From Novosphingobium rosa NBRC 15208 (GTDB taxonomy: Bacteria; Pseudomonadota; Alphaproteobacteria; Sphingomonadales; Sphingomonadaceae): 34,809 bases of DNA. Position numbers and translations under genes: made by a program. Position 1 is the first letter of the stretch. Each line of letters opens with the position of its first letter. This document shows, piece after piece, positions 17,304 to 25,045 of this stretch. Under the pieces are notes generated by a model. That model was not told the origin of the DNA. It did no database searches and was given only the letters and a program-made list of their open reading frames with translations. The stretch spans positions 1 to 34,809 of the forward strand of contig NZ_BCZE01000076.1 in assembly GCF_001598555.1 (NCBI RefSeq), given 5' to 3'.

Positions 17304-17307
17304 GGTA

Positions 17308-17548
17308 GATGCGAGGGGGTTACCCCCTCGCGCTCCCAAAACGTCTTCCGACGCACGGGCAGCAGCGCCGAATTGTAGCGCCCAGCCTCTTCACCTGCGC
17401 CGCTTAAAGCGCCGCAGGCAGGGAATATCGATAGGCTGCACTGGGACTTAAAGCATGCGGCGCCGCAACGTTGCTCCAAGGCCGAACCCGATGCGCAACG
17501 CAGACACTAAAGGGAGCGCGAGGGTTATGACCCTCGCATTCTCTCTTC
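17308..17548. repeat. dispersed hairpin-ended intergenic repeat, copy B
   Basis: It is packed between two convergent genes, starting five bases after the GH92 stop and ending one base before the M28 stop codon. The left hairpin is GCGAGGGGG-TTA-CCCCCTCGC. The right end is GGGAGC followed by a GCGAGGGT-TATG-ACCCTCGC hairpin, then a pyrimidine-rich CATTCTCTCTTCC. The central part has GCCGCAGGCA and a matching GCGGCGCCGC arm. The position and right-end hairpin suggest it also serves as a transcription terminator for one or both genes. Confidence 0.88.
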
Positions 17549-17549
17549 C

Positions 17550-19181
17550 TTATTTCCCTGAAAACCGCCCGAAATAACTATCCTTGTTCCACGCGGGCCG
17601 GGCCGCGGCATCCGCCACATGCCGCACCACCGCCGTGACGTAATCCGCGAAAGCAGCCGCCACCGGACGGATCACCGGCTGGTTCGCGTCATCGCGCGGC
17701 GAGTGATAAATCCCCGCGCGCCATGCCTTTTCCACCTCGGCCTCAGGCGTATCGCGCTTGAAGCCCAGCTTCATGAACAGCGAGGGCACGCCAGCGCGGA
17801 TAAAGCTGTACTGGTCGCTGCGGATGAAGACGTTCCGGTCGGGGAAGGGATCGGGCACGATGGGCAGGCCCAGCTTCGCCGAGACCGCCGCCGCATCCTT
17901 GCCCAGCGAGCTTTCCTCGTAACCGATGGGCGTCACGCTGGTGAGAGGAAAGATCGGCAGCGGCATATCGAAATTGATATCGGCCACCAGAGAGGCCTTG
18001 GGCACGCTGGGGCGCATCGCGAAATAGCGCGAGCCCAGCAGGCCGCCTTCCTCCGCTGTGGGGAAGAGGAACAGCACCGAGCGGCGCGGGCGCTTTCCGG
18101 CCTTCAGGTCGCGGGCGATGGTCAGGGCGCTGGCCACGCCGACGCCATTGTCCAGCGCGCCATTGTAGATGGCGTCGCCCTTCACCGGCTCGCCCACGCC
18201 CAACCCGTCGAGATGCGCGGAGATCACCACATTCTGCTTGCTCAACACCGGGTCGCTGCCCGGCAGGCGGGCGACGATGTTGGCGCTGTGCAGCACCGTC
18301 TGCGTGGCGGCGATATGGGTGGAGAGGCGCGTCGCCAGATCGAAATGCGGCAGGGAGGCGGATGAGTCGGCCAGCGCGGCCAGTTCGCTGAAGCTATGGC
18401 CCGATCCGGCCAGCAGGGCCTCGGCCTTGGCGGGGTTCAACGAGGCGGCGAGGAAAGGCGCCGCCACATCGCGCAGCCCATCGTCCTTCAGCATCAGCGA
18501 TGGGCGGGCCGAAAGACCGATCTGGCGCGCCCAGGGGATTTCCGTCTGCTTGGGGGTGGCAAGCTGGATCAGGCCCACGGCGCCCAGCCTGGCCAGAATG
18601 GCGGTGCGCTCGCTGCGGGCATTGGCCTTGCGCGATCCCGAGACATTCTCCGGCCCGCCCGGCACCACCACCACGATCTTGCCCTTCACATCGATCCCGG
18701 CGAAATCGTCATGGCCGACATCGGGCATGGAGAGGCCATAGCCCGCGAAGACCATGGGCGCCGTCAGATCGACCGGCATGGCATGCGCGCCACGGAAATA
18801 GAGGTCGTTCGGCACAGACAGCGGCATGGCGAGCGGAACCGCACCCGTGCCGCTCAGCAGCTGGGCGTGGCTGGCGGCGGCATCGAAGCGCTGGGCCACC
18901 AGATCGACGGGCTGGTAAAAGCCATTGGTGCCCGCCGGTTCCAGTCCGATGGCCTGCAACTGCTTCACCAGCCAGGCCGCCGCGCGATCATAGCCGGGCG
19001 ATCCGGCGCCGCGGCCCTGATAGCTGTCGTCGGCCAGCTCCTTCACCACCGCCCACAGCGCGGTGACCTTGGGTGCCTCCCCCGGCCCCGGAGCAGCGGC
19101 GGGCGTAGAGGTCTGAGCCTCTGCCGCGCCGGCCACCATCAGGCTGGCAAGGGCGATGGTGGAAAACAGGTGCCGCCGCAT
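17550..19181 (-). CDS. M28-family zinc aminopeptidase, secreted
   Basis: A 543-residue dizinc peptidase with signal peptide MRRHLFSTIALASLMVAGAAEA (cleavage about 22). A PA-like insert (about 100-230: FAGYGLSMPDVGHDDFAGID, KGKIVVVVPGGPE) precedes the catalytic core. Metal and catalytic residues visible are SAHLDGLG (His323, Asp325), NGALDNGVG (bridging Asp344), TAEEGG (Glu377/Glu378), NFDMP (Asp405) and the late YHSPRDD His. Such enzymes trim N-terminal residues from peptides in the periplasm or outside the cell. The 3' end abuts repeat copy B. Downstream of its start, a GCGCACC/GGTGCGC hairpin (19205-19224) lies in the 106-bp gap to the next gene. Confidence 0.92.
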   Translation of the reverse strand: MRRHLFSTIALASLMVAGAAEAQTSTPAAAPGPGEAPKVTALWAVVKELADDSYQGRGAGSPGYDRAAAWLVKQLQAIGLEPAGTNGFYQPVDLVAQRFDAAASHAQLLSGTGAVPLAMPLSVPNDLYFRGAHAMPVDLTAPMVFAGYGLSMPDVGHDDFAGIDVKGKIVVVVPGGPENVSGSRKANARSERTAILARLGAVGLIQLATPKQTEIPWARQIGLSARPSLMLKDDGLRDVAAPFLAASLNPAKAEALLAGSGHSFSELAALADSSASLPHFDLATRLSTHIAATQTVLHSANIVARLPGSDPVLSKQNVVISAHLDGLGVGEPVKGDAIYNGALDNGVGVASALTIARDLKAGKRPRRSVLFLFPTAEEGGLLGSRYFAMRPSVPKASLVADINFDMPLPIFPLTSVTPIGYEESSLGKDAAAVSAKLGLPIVPDPFPDRNVFIRSDQYSFIRAGVPSLFMKLGFKRDTPEAEVEKAWRAGIYHSPRDDANQPVIRPVAAAFADYVTAVVRHVADAAARPAWNKDSYFGRFSGK

Positions 19182-19204
19182 GGAATCCCTTTCGTGTCAG
19201 TCCC

Positions 19205-19224
19205 GCGCACCATGCACGGTGCGC
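19205..19224. promoter_or_regulatory. short perfect hairpin in the M28 upstream gap
   Basis: GCGCACC and GGTGCGC (seven base pairs, six-base loop) lie 24 bases upstream of the leftward M28 start and 63 bases past the leftward hydrolase start region. It may be an operator or a weak intergenic stem-loop; no T-run follows. Confidence 0.3.
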
Positions 19225-19287
19225 TCCCGGCGCCAATGGCTCAAATACCCCAGCCTTGCCCGGTGGCAGAAAGCCGCCCCTTATCCG

Positions 19288-20043
19288 TTACGCCTGCCCG
19301 CTCCGGTTCAGCACCCGCGCAAACAGGTCCAGCATCCAGCCTGTGGTCTGCACAAACAGCGCGGGATCATAGCGATAGCCCTCATCGCGCAGGAAGGCAT
19401 GGGCGCCATTGACCTCATGCCACTCATAACGCGCGCCAACCTCCTCCAGCCGCGCGCGGATCGCCTCGCGCCCGGCGAAGGGCACATGCGGATCCTGCCT
19501 GCCCCAGACGAACAGCGTTTCGGCCTTCAGCTCGGCCAGCCGGGCCATCGTGTCGTCATTCTTGCCCTGCCCCAGCGTGTCCGAATGGACATCGGTGGGA
19601 TAGAAGCAGGCGCTGGCCTGCACGCGCGGGTCAAGCGCCGCGCGCAGGGCCAGATGCCCGCCAAGGCAAACGCCCACAGTGGCCAGCCGCCCGGTGCAGG
19701 CCGGATGGTTCTGCAGGAAATCCAGCACGGCGCGGGCATCGGCATCGTAACCGGCCACCGGCTTGGTGAATTTCAGATCGTTGCCCCGGTCCGTGCCGGG
19801 CTGGTCATAGGCCAGCACCGTGCCGGGGGCCTCATATTCGTGATAGACCTCCGGCACGGCCACAACATAGCCATGGCCCGCGATAAAGGCGGCCAAGCGG
19901 CGGATGGGGGCCGTCACCTGATAGATCTCGGAATAGAGCACCACGCCGGGGAAGCGGCCCTCTACCGCCGGGCGGAAGACATGGGTGCGCATCACGCCAT
20001 CGGGCATGGGCAGGTCGGTCGGGTCGTCGTTGAGGAGGATCAT
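19288..20043 (-). CDS. dienelactone hydrolase family protein
   Basis: An alpha/beta-hydrolase of the dienelactone hydrolase family, 251 residues, probably cytoplasmic (no signal peptide). The nucleophile elbow is GVCLGGH with Cys126, the acid is in FVWGRQDPHVP (Asp184), and the histidine is in NGAHAF (His215). The conserved Glu of LYSEIYQ (Glu39), which contacts the cysteine in the prototype enzyme, is present. It may hydrolyse lactones or esters; dienelactone itself is uncertain because no chlorocatechol genes are near. Repeat copy C follows 46 bases upstream of its start. It is co-directional with the M28 gene. Confidence 0.9.
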   Translation of the reverse strand: MILLNDDPTDLPMPDGVMRTHVFRPAVEGRFPGVVLYSEIYQVTAPIRRLAAFIAGHGYVVAVPEVYHEYEAPGTVLAYDQPGTDRGNDLKFTKPVAGYDADARAVLDFLQNHPACTGRLATVGVCLGGHLALRAALDPRVQASACFYPTDVHSDTLGQGKNDDTMARLAELKAETLFVWGRQDPHVPFAGREAIRARLEEVGARYEWHEVNGAHAFLRDEGYRYDPALFVQTTGWMLDLFARVLNRSGQA

Positions 20044-20089
20044 TTGGGTGTTGTGGCGGGGGTTAAGGGTTTGGGCAAGTTAGAAGGAT

Positions 20090-20310
20090 GATGCGAGGGG
20101 GTTACCCCCTCGCGCTCCCATGACGTCTTCCGACGCAAGGGTGGTGGCGCCGAAATGACGCGCCCCGGCTCTCCACTTGCGCAACTCAAGGCGCCGCAGG
20201 CATCAGTTTTTCCTGCCTGCGGCGCGGCAAGCTGGGCGCAACGCCGAACCCGATGCGCCACGTAGACACTAAAGGGAGCGCGAGGGTGTAACACCCTCGC
20301 ATTCTCTCTT
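20090..20310. repeat. dispersed hairpin-ended intergenic repeat, copy C
   Basis: The most regular of the three copies, lying between two leftward genes. The left hairpin is GCGAGGGGG-TTA-CCCCCTCGC and the right hairpin GCGAGGGTG-TAA-CACCCTCGC, each flanked inward by the GGGAGC/GCTCCC block. The two ends are thus about 29-bp terminal inverted repeats that are themselves palindromic. The centre holds GCCGCAGGCA...TGCCTGCGGC around a T-rich loop (about 20187-20223). A pyrimidine-rich CATTCTCTCTTTTATT follows the right hairpin, which makes it terminator-like on the plus strand. Confidence 0.9.
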
Positions 20311-20322
20311 TTATTCCAAACC

Positions 20323-21828
20323 TTAAAGCATCGACCCTGTTTCAATAAACCGCTGATGCCAGCTCAAGGCCTCACCGGGCAGAGACGGGCTCTGCAACCC
20401 GTAAGATCCCTTCAAGGCCCGCGCGTAATAATCTTCCAGCATCGGGCGATAGGTCGGGTGCGCACAATTGGCGATGATCACCTGCGCCCGCTGGCGGGGC
20501 GAAAGCCCGCGCAGATCCGCCAGCCCCTGCTCGGTGACGATCACCTGCACGTCCTGCGTGATATGATCCACGTGGGAAGCCTGAGGCACGATGGCACTGA
20601 TCTTGCCGCCCTTGGCCGTGCTGGGCGTCATGAAGATCGAGACATAGGCGTTGCGGGCGAAGTCTCCGCTGCCGCCGATGCCGTTCTGGATGCGGCTGCC
20701 CATCACATGCGTCGAGTTGACGTTGCCATAGATGTCGGCCTCGATCAGGCCGTTCATGGCGATGCAGCCCAGGCGGCGGATCAGCTCGGGGTGGTTGCTG
20801 ATTTCCTGCGGGCGCAGGATCATCTTGTCGCGGTAGCGGGCCATATCGGCATTCACCCGCGCCGCCGCCTCGGGGCTGAGCGAGAAGGCGGTGGCCGAGG
20901 CCATGCGCAGTTTGCCGGTGTCGAGCAGGTCGATCATGCCGTCCTGAATGACCTCGGTGAAGCTGGTCATGTTGGTGAAGGGGCTATCAACCAGCCCGGA
21001 CAGCACAGCATTGGCGATGTTGCCCACGCCCGACTGCAGGGGCAGCAAATTAACCGGCATGCGGCCCACCTTCACCTCATGGGCGAAGAAGTCCATCAGA
21101 TGGGCGGCGATGGCATTGGCCGAGGCATCGGGCGCGCTGAAGGGCAGGTTGCGGTCCGGCGCGTCGGTTTCCACCACGGCCACCACCTTGGCGGGATCGA
21201 CGGTGAAATAGTTCGATCCGATGCGGTCGTCGGCGCGCAGCAGGGGGATGGGCACACGCTGCGGGGGCAGCTGGGTGCCGTAATAGATGTCGTGGATGCC
21301 CTCCAGCGCGGGGGACTGCCAGCTGTTGACCTCAAGGATGACCTTGTCGGCGCGGTCCAGCCATGTCTTGTTGTTGCCCACCGAGGAGGAGGGAATCAGC
21401 GAGCCATCGGGGTTGATCCCCGCCACCTCGACCAGCGCAACATCCAGCTTGCCCAGAAAACCCTGCCACGCCATCGGCGCGACCTGGCTCAGATGCATGT
21501 CGAAGTAATCCATCTGGCCGCTGTTGATCTTTTCGCGGGCGATGGGGTCCGAATTGTAAGGCAGGCGGAATTCGATGCCGTCCACCTTGGCCAGCGCCGC
21601 ATCCAGTTCGGGGCCGGTCGAGGCGCCCGTCCAGACGCGGACGCGGAAGTCGTCTCCGGCGGCATGGGCTGCCTCGATGCGCTCGGCCAGCGCAATGGGC
21701 ACGGCCTTGGGATAGCCCGAGCCGGTGAAGCCGCTCATCCCCACCGTGTCGCCGGGGCGGATCATGGCGGCGGCTTGCGCGGCGCTGGTGACTTTGGCGC
21801 GCAGGGCGGGATTGGCGATACGGGTCAC
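20323..21828 (-). CDS. acetyl-CoA hydrolase/CoA-transferase (succinyl-CoA:acetate CoA-transferase type)
   Basis: A 501-residue class-I CoA-transferase, most like AarC/SCACT-type enzymes that swap CoA between succinyl-CoA and acetate. It shows the glycine-rich GMSGFTGSGYPKAVP (about 29-43), a PYNSDPIAREKINSG segment, SGVGNIANAV (about 266-275), and the catalytic glutamate in SFTEVIQDGM (Glu292). The C-terminal domain contains YGNVNSTHVMGSRIQNGIGG, which matches the family, and GLADLRGLSPRQRAQ. The length equals that of known members and no lesion is visible. In aerobic alphaproteobacteria it would detoxify acetate or shunt succinyl-CoA. It lies alone, with repeat copy C just past its stop codon. 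Confidence 0.92.
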   Translation of the reverse strand: MTRIANPALRAKVTSAAQAAAMIRPGDTVGMSGFTGSGYPKAVPIALAERIEAAHAAGDDFRVRVWTGASTGPELDAALAKVDGIEFRLPYNSDPIAREKINSGQMDYFDMHLSQVAPMAWQGFLGKLDVALVEVAGINPDGSLIPSSSVGNNKTWLDRADKVILEVNSWQSPALEGIHDIYYGTQLPPQRVPIPLLRADDRIGSNYFTVDPAKVVAVVETDAPDRNLPFSAPDASANAIAAHLMDFFAHEVKVGRMPVNLLPLQSGVGNIANAVLSGLVDSPFTNMTSFTEVIQDGMIDLLDTGKLRMASATAFSLSPEAAARVNADMARYRDKMILRPQEISNHPELIRRLGCIAMNGLIEADIYGNVNSTHVMGSRIQNGIGGSGDFARNAYVSIFMTPSTAKGGKISAIVPQASHVDHITQDVQVIVTEQGLADLRGLSPRQRAQVIIANCAHPTYRPMLEDYYARALKGSYGLQSPSLPGEALSWHQRFIETGSML

Positions 21829-22041
21829 GAAACGGCACTCCTCAAGCGATCATCTTATGGAGTCAGGCCTGCGCTTCATGGGGCGTGAAAACAAGCCGCC
21901 TCCAGCCTAAAGTCCGGGTCGGACAGACCAAGGTATGGGGCCTGTTGCGGGGCATCTTTCTTGTGGCTGACTATGGCCTTTTCACCCCGCTCTGCTTTAT
22001 GAACCAAAGGAACAACAGCTTGGCCTGTTTTCGGAGGTTCG

Positions 22042-22569
22042 ATGCGCATTTCCCTCACCCCGCTGGCCGCTGGCTGCCTGATGCTGGCTGCTCCTTTGTG
22101 GGCTCAGGATGCCGGCATGCCGGCCGCCGCGCCGGTCTGCACCGGACCTGTGACCCCCACCGGTGCGCTGGCGCCTTGGGTCAGCCCCGCGCCGCTGACC
22201 GCCGGGGCCGATGGCGCACATGCCGCGCTGCTGAAACTCGGACAGGCGGCACAGATCGCCTTGCTGCCCACGCCTGCGGTGACCTATCCCCTGCAGCCGG
22301 AGAAGCCGGGCGGCTCGGTCAGCCATGGCGGGGTGATGGCGCTGGAGGTGGCTCAGGCGGGCAATTACCGCATCGCGCTGTCCTCGGGGGCGTGGCTGGA
22401 TGTGGTGGGGGCCGATGGCGCGCAGCGCTCGGTGGCGCATGGCCATGGGCCGGACTGCAGCGGCATCCGCAAGATGGTCGATTTCGCGCTGAAGCCGGGG
22501 CGTTACACGGTGCAGGTCTCGGCCAATGGCGCCGACACGATCCGCGTGCTGGCCGTCGCCCTGCCGTGA
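22042..22569 (+). CDS. secreted small protein encoded with a di-heme cytochrome (function unknown)
   Basis: A 175-residue protein with signal peptide MRISLTPLAAGCLMLAAPLWA and a strong CGGAGG ribosome site eight bases before the ATG. The mature part is a predicted beta-sandwich (YPLQPEKPGG, GVMALEVAQAGNYRIALSSGAWLDVV, GHGPDCSGIRKMVDFALKPGRYTVQVS) with two cysteines (Cys33, Cys138). I recall similar proteins in sphingomonads labelled homogentisate 1,2-dioxygenase, but no metal-binding His/Glu motif of that enzyme is present and I consider the label wrong. Its stop overlaps the GTG start of the next gene (GTGA), so translation is coupled and a periplasmic partnership with the cytochrome is likely. 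Confidence 0.75.
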   Translation: MRISLTPLAAGCLMLAAPLWAQDAGMPAAAPVCTGPVTPTGALAPWVSPAPLTAGADGAHAALLKLGQAAQIALLPTPAVTYPLQPEKPGGSVSHGGVMALEVAQAGNYRIALSSGAWLDVVGADGAQRSVAHGHGPDCSGIRKMVDFALKPGRYTVQVSANGADTIRVLAVALP

Positions 22570-23489
22570 AAGGTGTGAGGCTGCTGGCGCTGGCGCTGCT
22601 GACTTTGGGCACGACAGCGCTGGCCGGACAATTGCACCAGAGTGAAAACACGGCGCGAGTCGAGCTGGGCCACCGCCTGTTCTATGATGCCGACCTCTCG
22701 CGCGATGGCACCATGGCCTGCGCCACCTGCCATGAGCAGTTCCATGCCTTTGCCGATGGCAACCGCACCCATCCCGGCGTCACTGACGAACCGGGGCGGC
22801 GCAATGTGCCGGGGCTGGGCAATGTGGGGCTGTTCTCGCCGCTGACATGGGCCGATCCGCGCCAGACGACGCTGGCGGGGCAGGTTTCGGTGCCGGTGCT
22901 GGGCACGCATCCGGTGGAAATGGGGATGAAGGGTCAGGAGGGCGAGATCATCAAGCGCCTCTCGGCCAATCCCTGCTATCGCATGCTGTTCGCGCAGGCT
23001 TTTCCCGCCACGGATGGCGCTTTGACCTATGACCGCATGGCGGAGGCGCTGGGCAGTTTCGAGGCCATGCTGATCTCGCGCGGCAGTCCCTATGACCAAG
23101 GGGTGTTGTCCGCTCAGGCGCGCGCGGGGCAGAAGATCATCCGCCGCGATTGTGCCGCATGCCATGCCGGGCCGGACTTCACCGATCTGCGCTTTCACGC
23201 GCTGGAAGCCCCCCAGCCGCGCGATCTGGGTGTCTTCGAGATCACCGGCAAGGTGGAGGACAAGGGCGCTTTCCGCACGCCGTCTTTGCGCAATGTGATG
23301 GTGACAGCACCCTATTTCCACGATGGCGCCAGCCCGACTCTGGCCGCTGCCATCGCCCGCCATGGCCTGCATTATGCCGCCCCCGATCAGGCGGCGATCG
23401 AGGCTTTTCTTGCCGCGCTGACCGATCAGGGTTTTCTGACCAATCCCGCGCTGTCCTTGCCCAAACCGGGCTGCCCAAAGGCGCTTTGA
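22566..23489 (+). CDS. di-heme cytochrome c of the MauG/cytochrome c peroxidase (MbnH-like) family
   Basis: A periplasmic di-heme enzyme, 307 residues from the GTG at 22566. It has a short signal sequence (VKGVRLLALALLTLGTTALA) and two c-type heme motifs, CATCH (52-56) and CAACH (196-200). A typical segment between them reads SPLTWADPRQTTLAGQV and THPVEMGM. Near the C-terminus KGAFRTPSLRNVMVTAPYFHDGAS carries the conserved Tyr/Phe-His region. Members either reduce H2O2 or, as MauG and MbnH, oxidise a tryptophan in a partner protein through a bis-Fe(IV) state. Coupling to a small secreted protein makes a dedicated protein partner possible. Peroxidase activity is the default alternative. Confidence 0.9.
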   Translation: MKGVRLLALALLTLGTTALAGQLHQSENTARVELGHRLFYDADLSRDGTMACATCHEQFHAFADGNRTHPGVTDEPGRRNVPGLGNVGLFSPLTWADPRQTTLAGQVSVPVLGTHPVEMGMKGQEGEIIKRLSANPCYRMLFAQAFPATDGALTYDRMAEALGSFEAMLISRGSPYDQGVLSAQARAGQKIIRRDCAACHAGPDFTDLRFHALEAPQPRDLGVFEITGKVEDKGAFRTPSLRNVMVTAPYFHDGASPTLAAAIARHGLHYAAPDQAAIEAFLAALTDQGFLTNPALSLPKPGCPKAL

Positions 23490-23493
23490 GGGA

Positions 23494-23856
23494 TCAATCC
23501 TCGCGCCGCCGCGCCCCGACAAAAATGCCCGTCAGCACCATGCCAACCAGACCGATCACCGTGGTGGCGGTGCTGCCCACCAGATATTTCAGCACCTCAT
23601 CAGGCAGCTTGAAGCCGGTGACCTGGCAGCCATCCAGCAGCAGAATCAGCGCCACCACACCGCAATAGACGCACATGAAGGTGAAGGATTTGCGCGCATA
23701 GGGCTCGATCAGCTCATCGAGAATCTGGATGGTGCGGACATGCTTGCGCGTCGCATCCAGCTCTTGCCGCAGCGCTTCTTTTTCATTGCTGACCCGCGCC
23801 AGAGCATCGCGCAGATCGCTTTCGGACACCGGGACGGCATTGCGTGACGGATGCAC
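23494..23856 (-). CDS. small coiled-coil, two-transmembrane protein (candidate toxin of a Panacea pair)
   Basis: I do not recognise a named domain. The 120-residue product has an N-terminal charged coiled coil (about 12-40: LRDALARVSNEKEALRQELD), then two membrane helices at about 58-76 (FTFMCVYCGVVALILLLD) and about 92-112 (VGSTATTVIGLVGMVLTGIF), ending in basic ARRRED. The start used is GTG 23856; no strong ribosome site is visible. It lies 49 bases downstream of, and co-directional with, a Panacea-domain gene, the arrangement expected of a toxin with its antitoxin. A membrane-damaging toxin is one reading. A simple membrane protein of unknown role is the alternative. Confidence 0.6.
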   Translation of the reverse strand: MHPSRNAVPVSESDLRDALARVSNEKEALRQELDATRKHVRTIQILDELIEPYARKSFTFMCVYCGVVALILLLDGCQVTGFKLPDEVLKYLVGSTATTVIGLVGMVLTGIFVGARRRED

Positions 23857-23905
23857 TTACCCGGTGGGGGCGGTGTCGATGTCATGGAGCGTGACCTGAG
23901 GGAGG

Positions 23906-24376
23906 TTACTGTCGTCCGGCAAGGGCCAGATCTACGAAGTAGCGTTGAATCTCGCCTTCATCGAGGGCGGCGTTGCGCCCGCGTCCGAAATAGGTGTTGC
24001 TCCAGGGCGTGCCGCTATGGTGAGTCATCTGCGACAGCTCGTTGCCGCTGTAATCGCCATAGCGCTTCCAGACATGTTCGATCACATCGCGCTCTTCCTG
24101 CGAGAGCGGCGCCTCATAAGGGCCATCGCTGGGGCGGCACAGCAGCTTACTGTCGGCGTCATAGCCGTAATCGCGCAGGTGGTTCCAGATCTTGCGATAG
24201 ACCGGGCCGCCATCCCAAGCCTCGATGCGGGCATCGGTGAGCGGGTTGTGGTTGATGGCCAGATTCCAGCCGTTCGCCATATAGACGAGCTTCTGTAACC
24301 ACATCTGGTTGAAGGGCCGATTGCCTGAGAGCTTGATGAACTCATTGGCAATGGCGCGCGGATCATGACCGGGCAT
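23906..24376 (-). CDS. Panacea-domain (SocA/DUF4065) protein, probable antitoxin
   Basis: A 156-residue protein consisting of the Panacea domain. It shows ANEFIKLSG, the MWLQKLVYMANGWNLA helix, PLTDARIEAWDGGPVY, which is the hallmark motif, LRDYGYDADSKL, LSQEERDVIEHVWKRYGDYSGNELSQMTHHSGTPW, and the final helix EGEIQRYFVDLA. In characterised systems this domain is an antitoxin that neutralises unrelated toxins encoded next to it, and in Caulobacter SocA is a proteolysis adaptor. The neighbouring small membrane protein would be the cognate toxin. It sits at the border between ordinary chromosomal genes and the accessory region. Confidence 0.85.
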   Translation of the reverse strand: MPGHDPRAIANEFIKLSGNRPFNQMWLQKLVYMANGWNLAINHNPLTDARIEAWDGGPVYRKIWNHLRDYGYDADSKLLCRPSDGPYEAPLSQEERDVIEHVWKRYGDYSGNELSQMTHHSGTPWSNTYFGRGRNAALDEGEIQRYFVDLALAGRQ

Positions 24377-24703
24377 CGCTTCCTCTCAGGCGGATCATAA
24401 CCGCTCTCCTGAAACAGGTAATATGTGGCAAAAAGTCAAGATTTGTACCGGTGATGATCAAGGCGAGGCTGGTCTGTGTGAAGCAACAAGCCCCCCCTTT
24501 TGCAGGGGGCACGAATGTTTCCGGCAGCTGCGCTGCGCCCATCCAAGCCTTAGCATAGGTTGGGGGAACGAGGGCCTTCTGTTACAACCACTCGTTCCAA
24601 CCCGGAGAAATATCTGGCCAACCAATTGACCACAAAATTGGACCACGAGCCTCCCCTTCAAAGTGAGATCATCCTAGTCGACAAAGCATTTTGCATGATC
24701 CTG
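24377..24703. other. 327-bp gap at the border of the accessory region, with one terminator
   Basis: No gene is supported here. The base composition falls and the short frames lack ribosome sites. The only clear structure is the hairpin at 24490-24510. The stretch about 24590-24690 is AT-richer (ACCAATTGACCACAAAATTGG). It could hold an integration boundary, but no tRNA or duplicated attachment core can be seen inside the window. Confidence 0.4.
24490..24510 (-). terminator. Rho-independent terminator downstream of the AlpA gene
   Basis: Read leftward, GCCCCC pairs with GGGGGC around a TGCAAAA-type loop and is followed by TTGTTGCTT. It lies about 200 bases past the AlpA stop with no other leftward gene between. 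Confidence 0.55.
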
Positions 24704-25045
24704 TCAATCATGCAGGGCAGCACCCTCTCGCCCGGACTCACGCCACCCAACCGGGTTCTCAATCCAACGATCTATGGCTGACTCCCGCCAACCAGCGCTA
24801 TGCGTTCCAATGGCAATCTGCCGAGGGAAACTGCCATCGGCGATCTTGCGATAAATCGTCGATCGGGAAAGCCCCGTTCGAGCCAAAACCGTTTTCAGAC
24901 GAATGATACGATCGGCAATTTGCTGCTGAACCACACCCGATCGATGTGGGACGACAGATCCTGAAACCGAAGAAGGTCCCGTCGATCCGAGATCGCTTGA
25001 AACGGGTTGCCGCAGGTCCCGCCGGGGAGGCATATGCCCTCTCAT
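24704..25045 (-). CDS. AlpA-family DNA-binding regulator
   Basis: A 113-residue protein whose central part (about 47-95: RIIRLKTVLARTGLSRSTIY, then RKIADGSFPRQIAIG, then GWRESAIDRWI) is a textbook AlpA/MerR-like winged helix. AlpA proteins regulate prophage and genomic-island integrase or excision genes. The N-terminal 45 residues are low complexity. The ATG at 25045 is supported because it overlaps the stop of the upstream RHH gene (ATGA), so translation is coupled; internal starts nearer the domain are possible. It is the second gene of a leftward pair, ending before the terminator near 24500. No integrase is adjacent. Confidence 0.85.
   Translation of the reverse strand: MRGHMPPRRDLRQPVSSDLGSTGPSSVSGSVVPHRSGVVQQQIADRIIRLKTVLARTGLSRSTIYRKIADGSFPRQIAIGTHSAGWRESAIDRWIENPVGWRESGREGAALHD

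Noticed and set aside
15750..17339. Long minus-strand frame opposite GH92, running into repeat copy B
   Set aside because: Antisense shadow; GH92 motifs are unambiguous on the plus strand and the start lies inside the repeat.
20356..21888. Long plus-strand frame opposite the CoA-transferase
   Set aside because: Antisense shadow without motifs; the leftward enzyme is complete.
24590..24690. Possible attachment site or tRNA fragment at the start of the accessory region
   Set aside because: No cloverleaf could be folded and no matching direct repeat was found in the window; the other end of the island lies outside.
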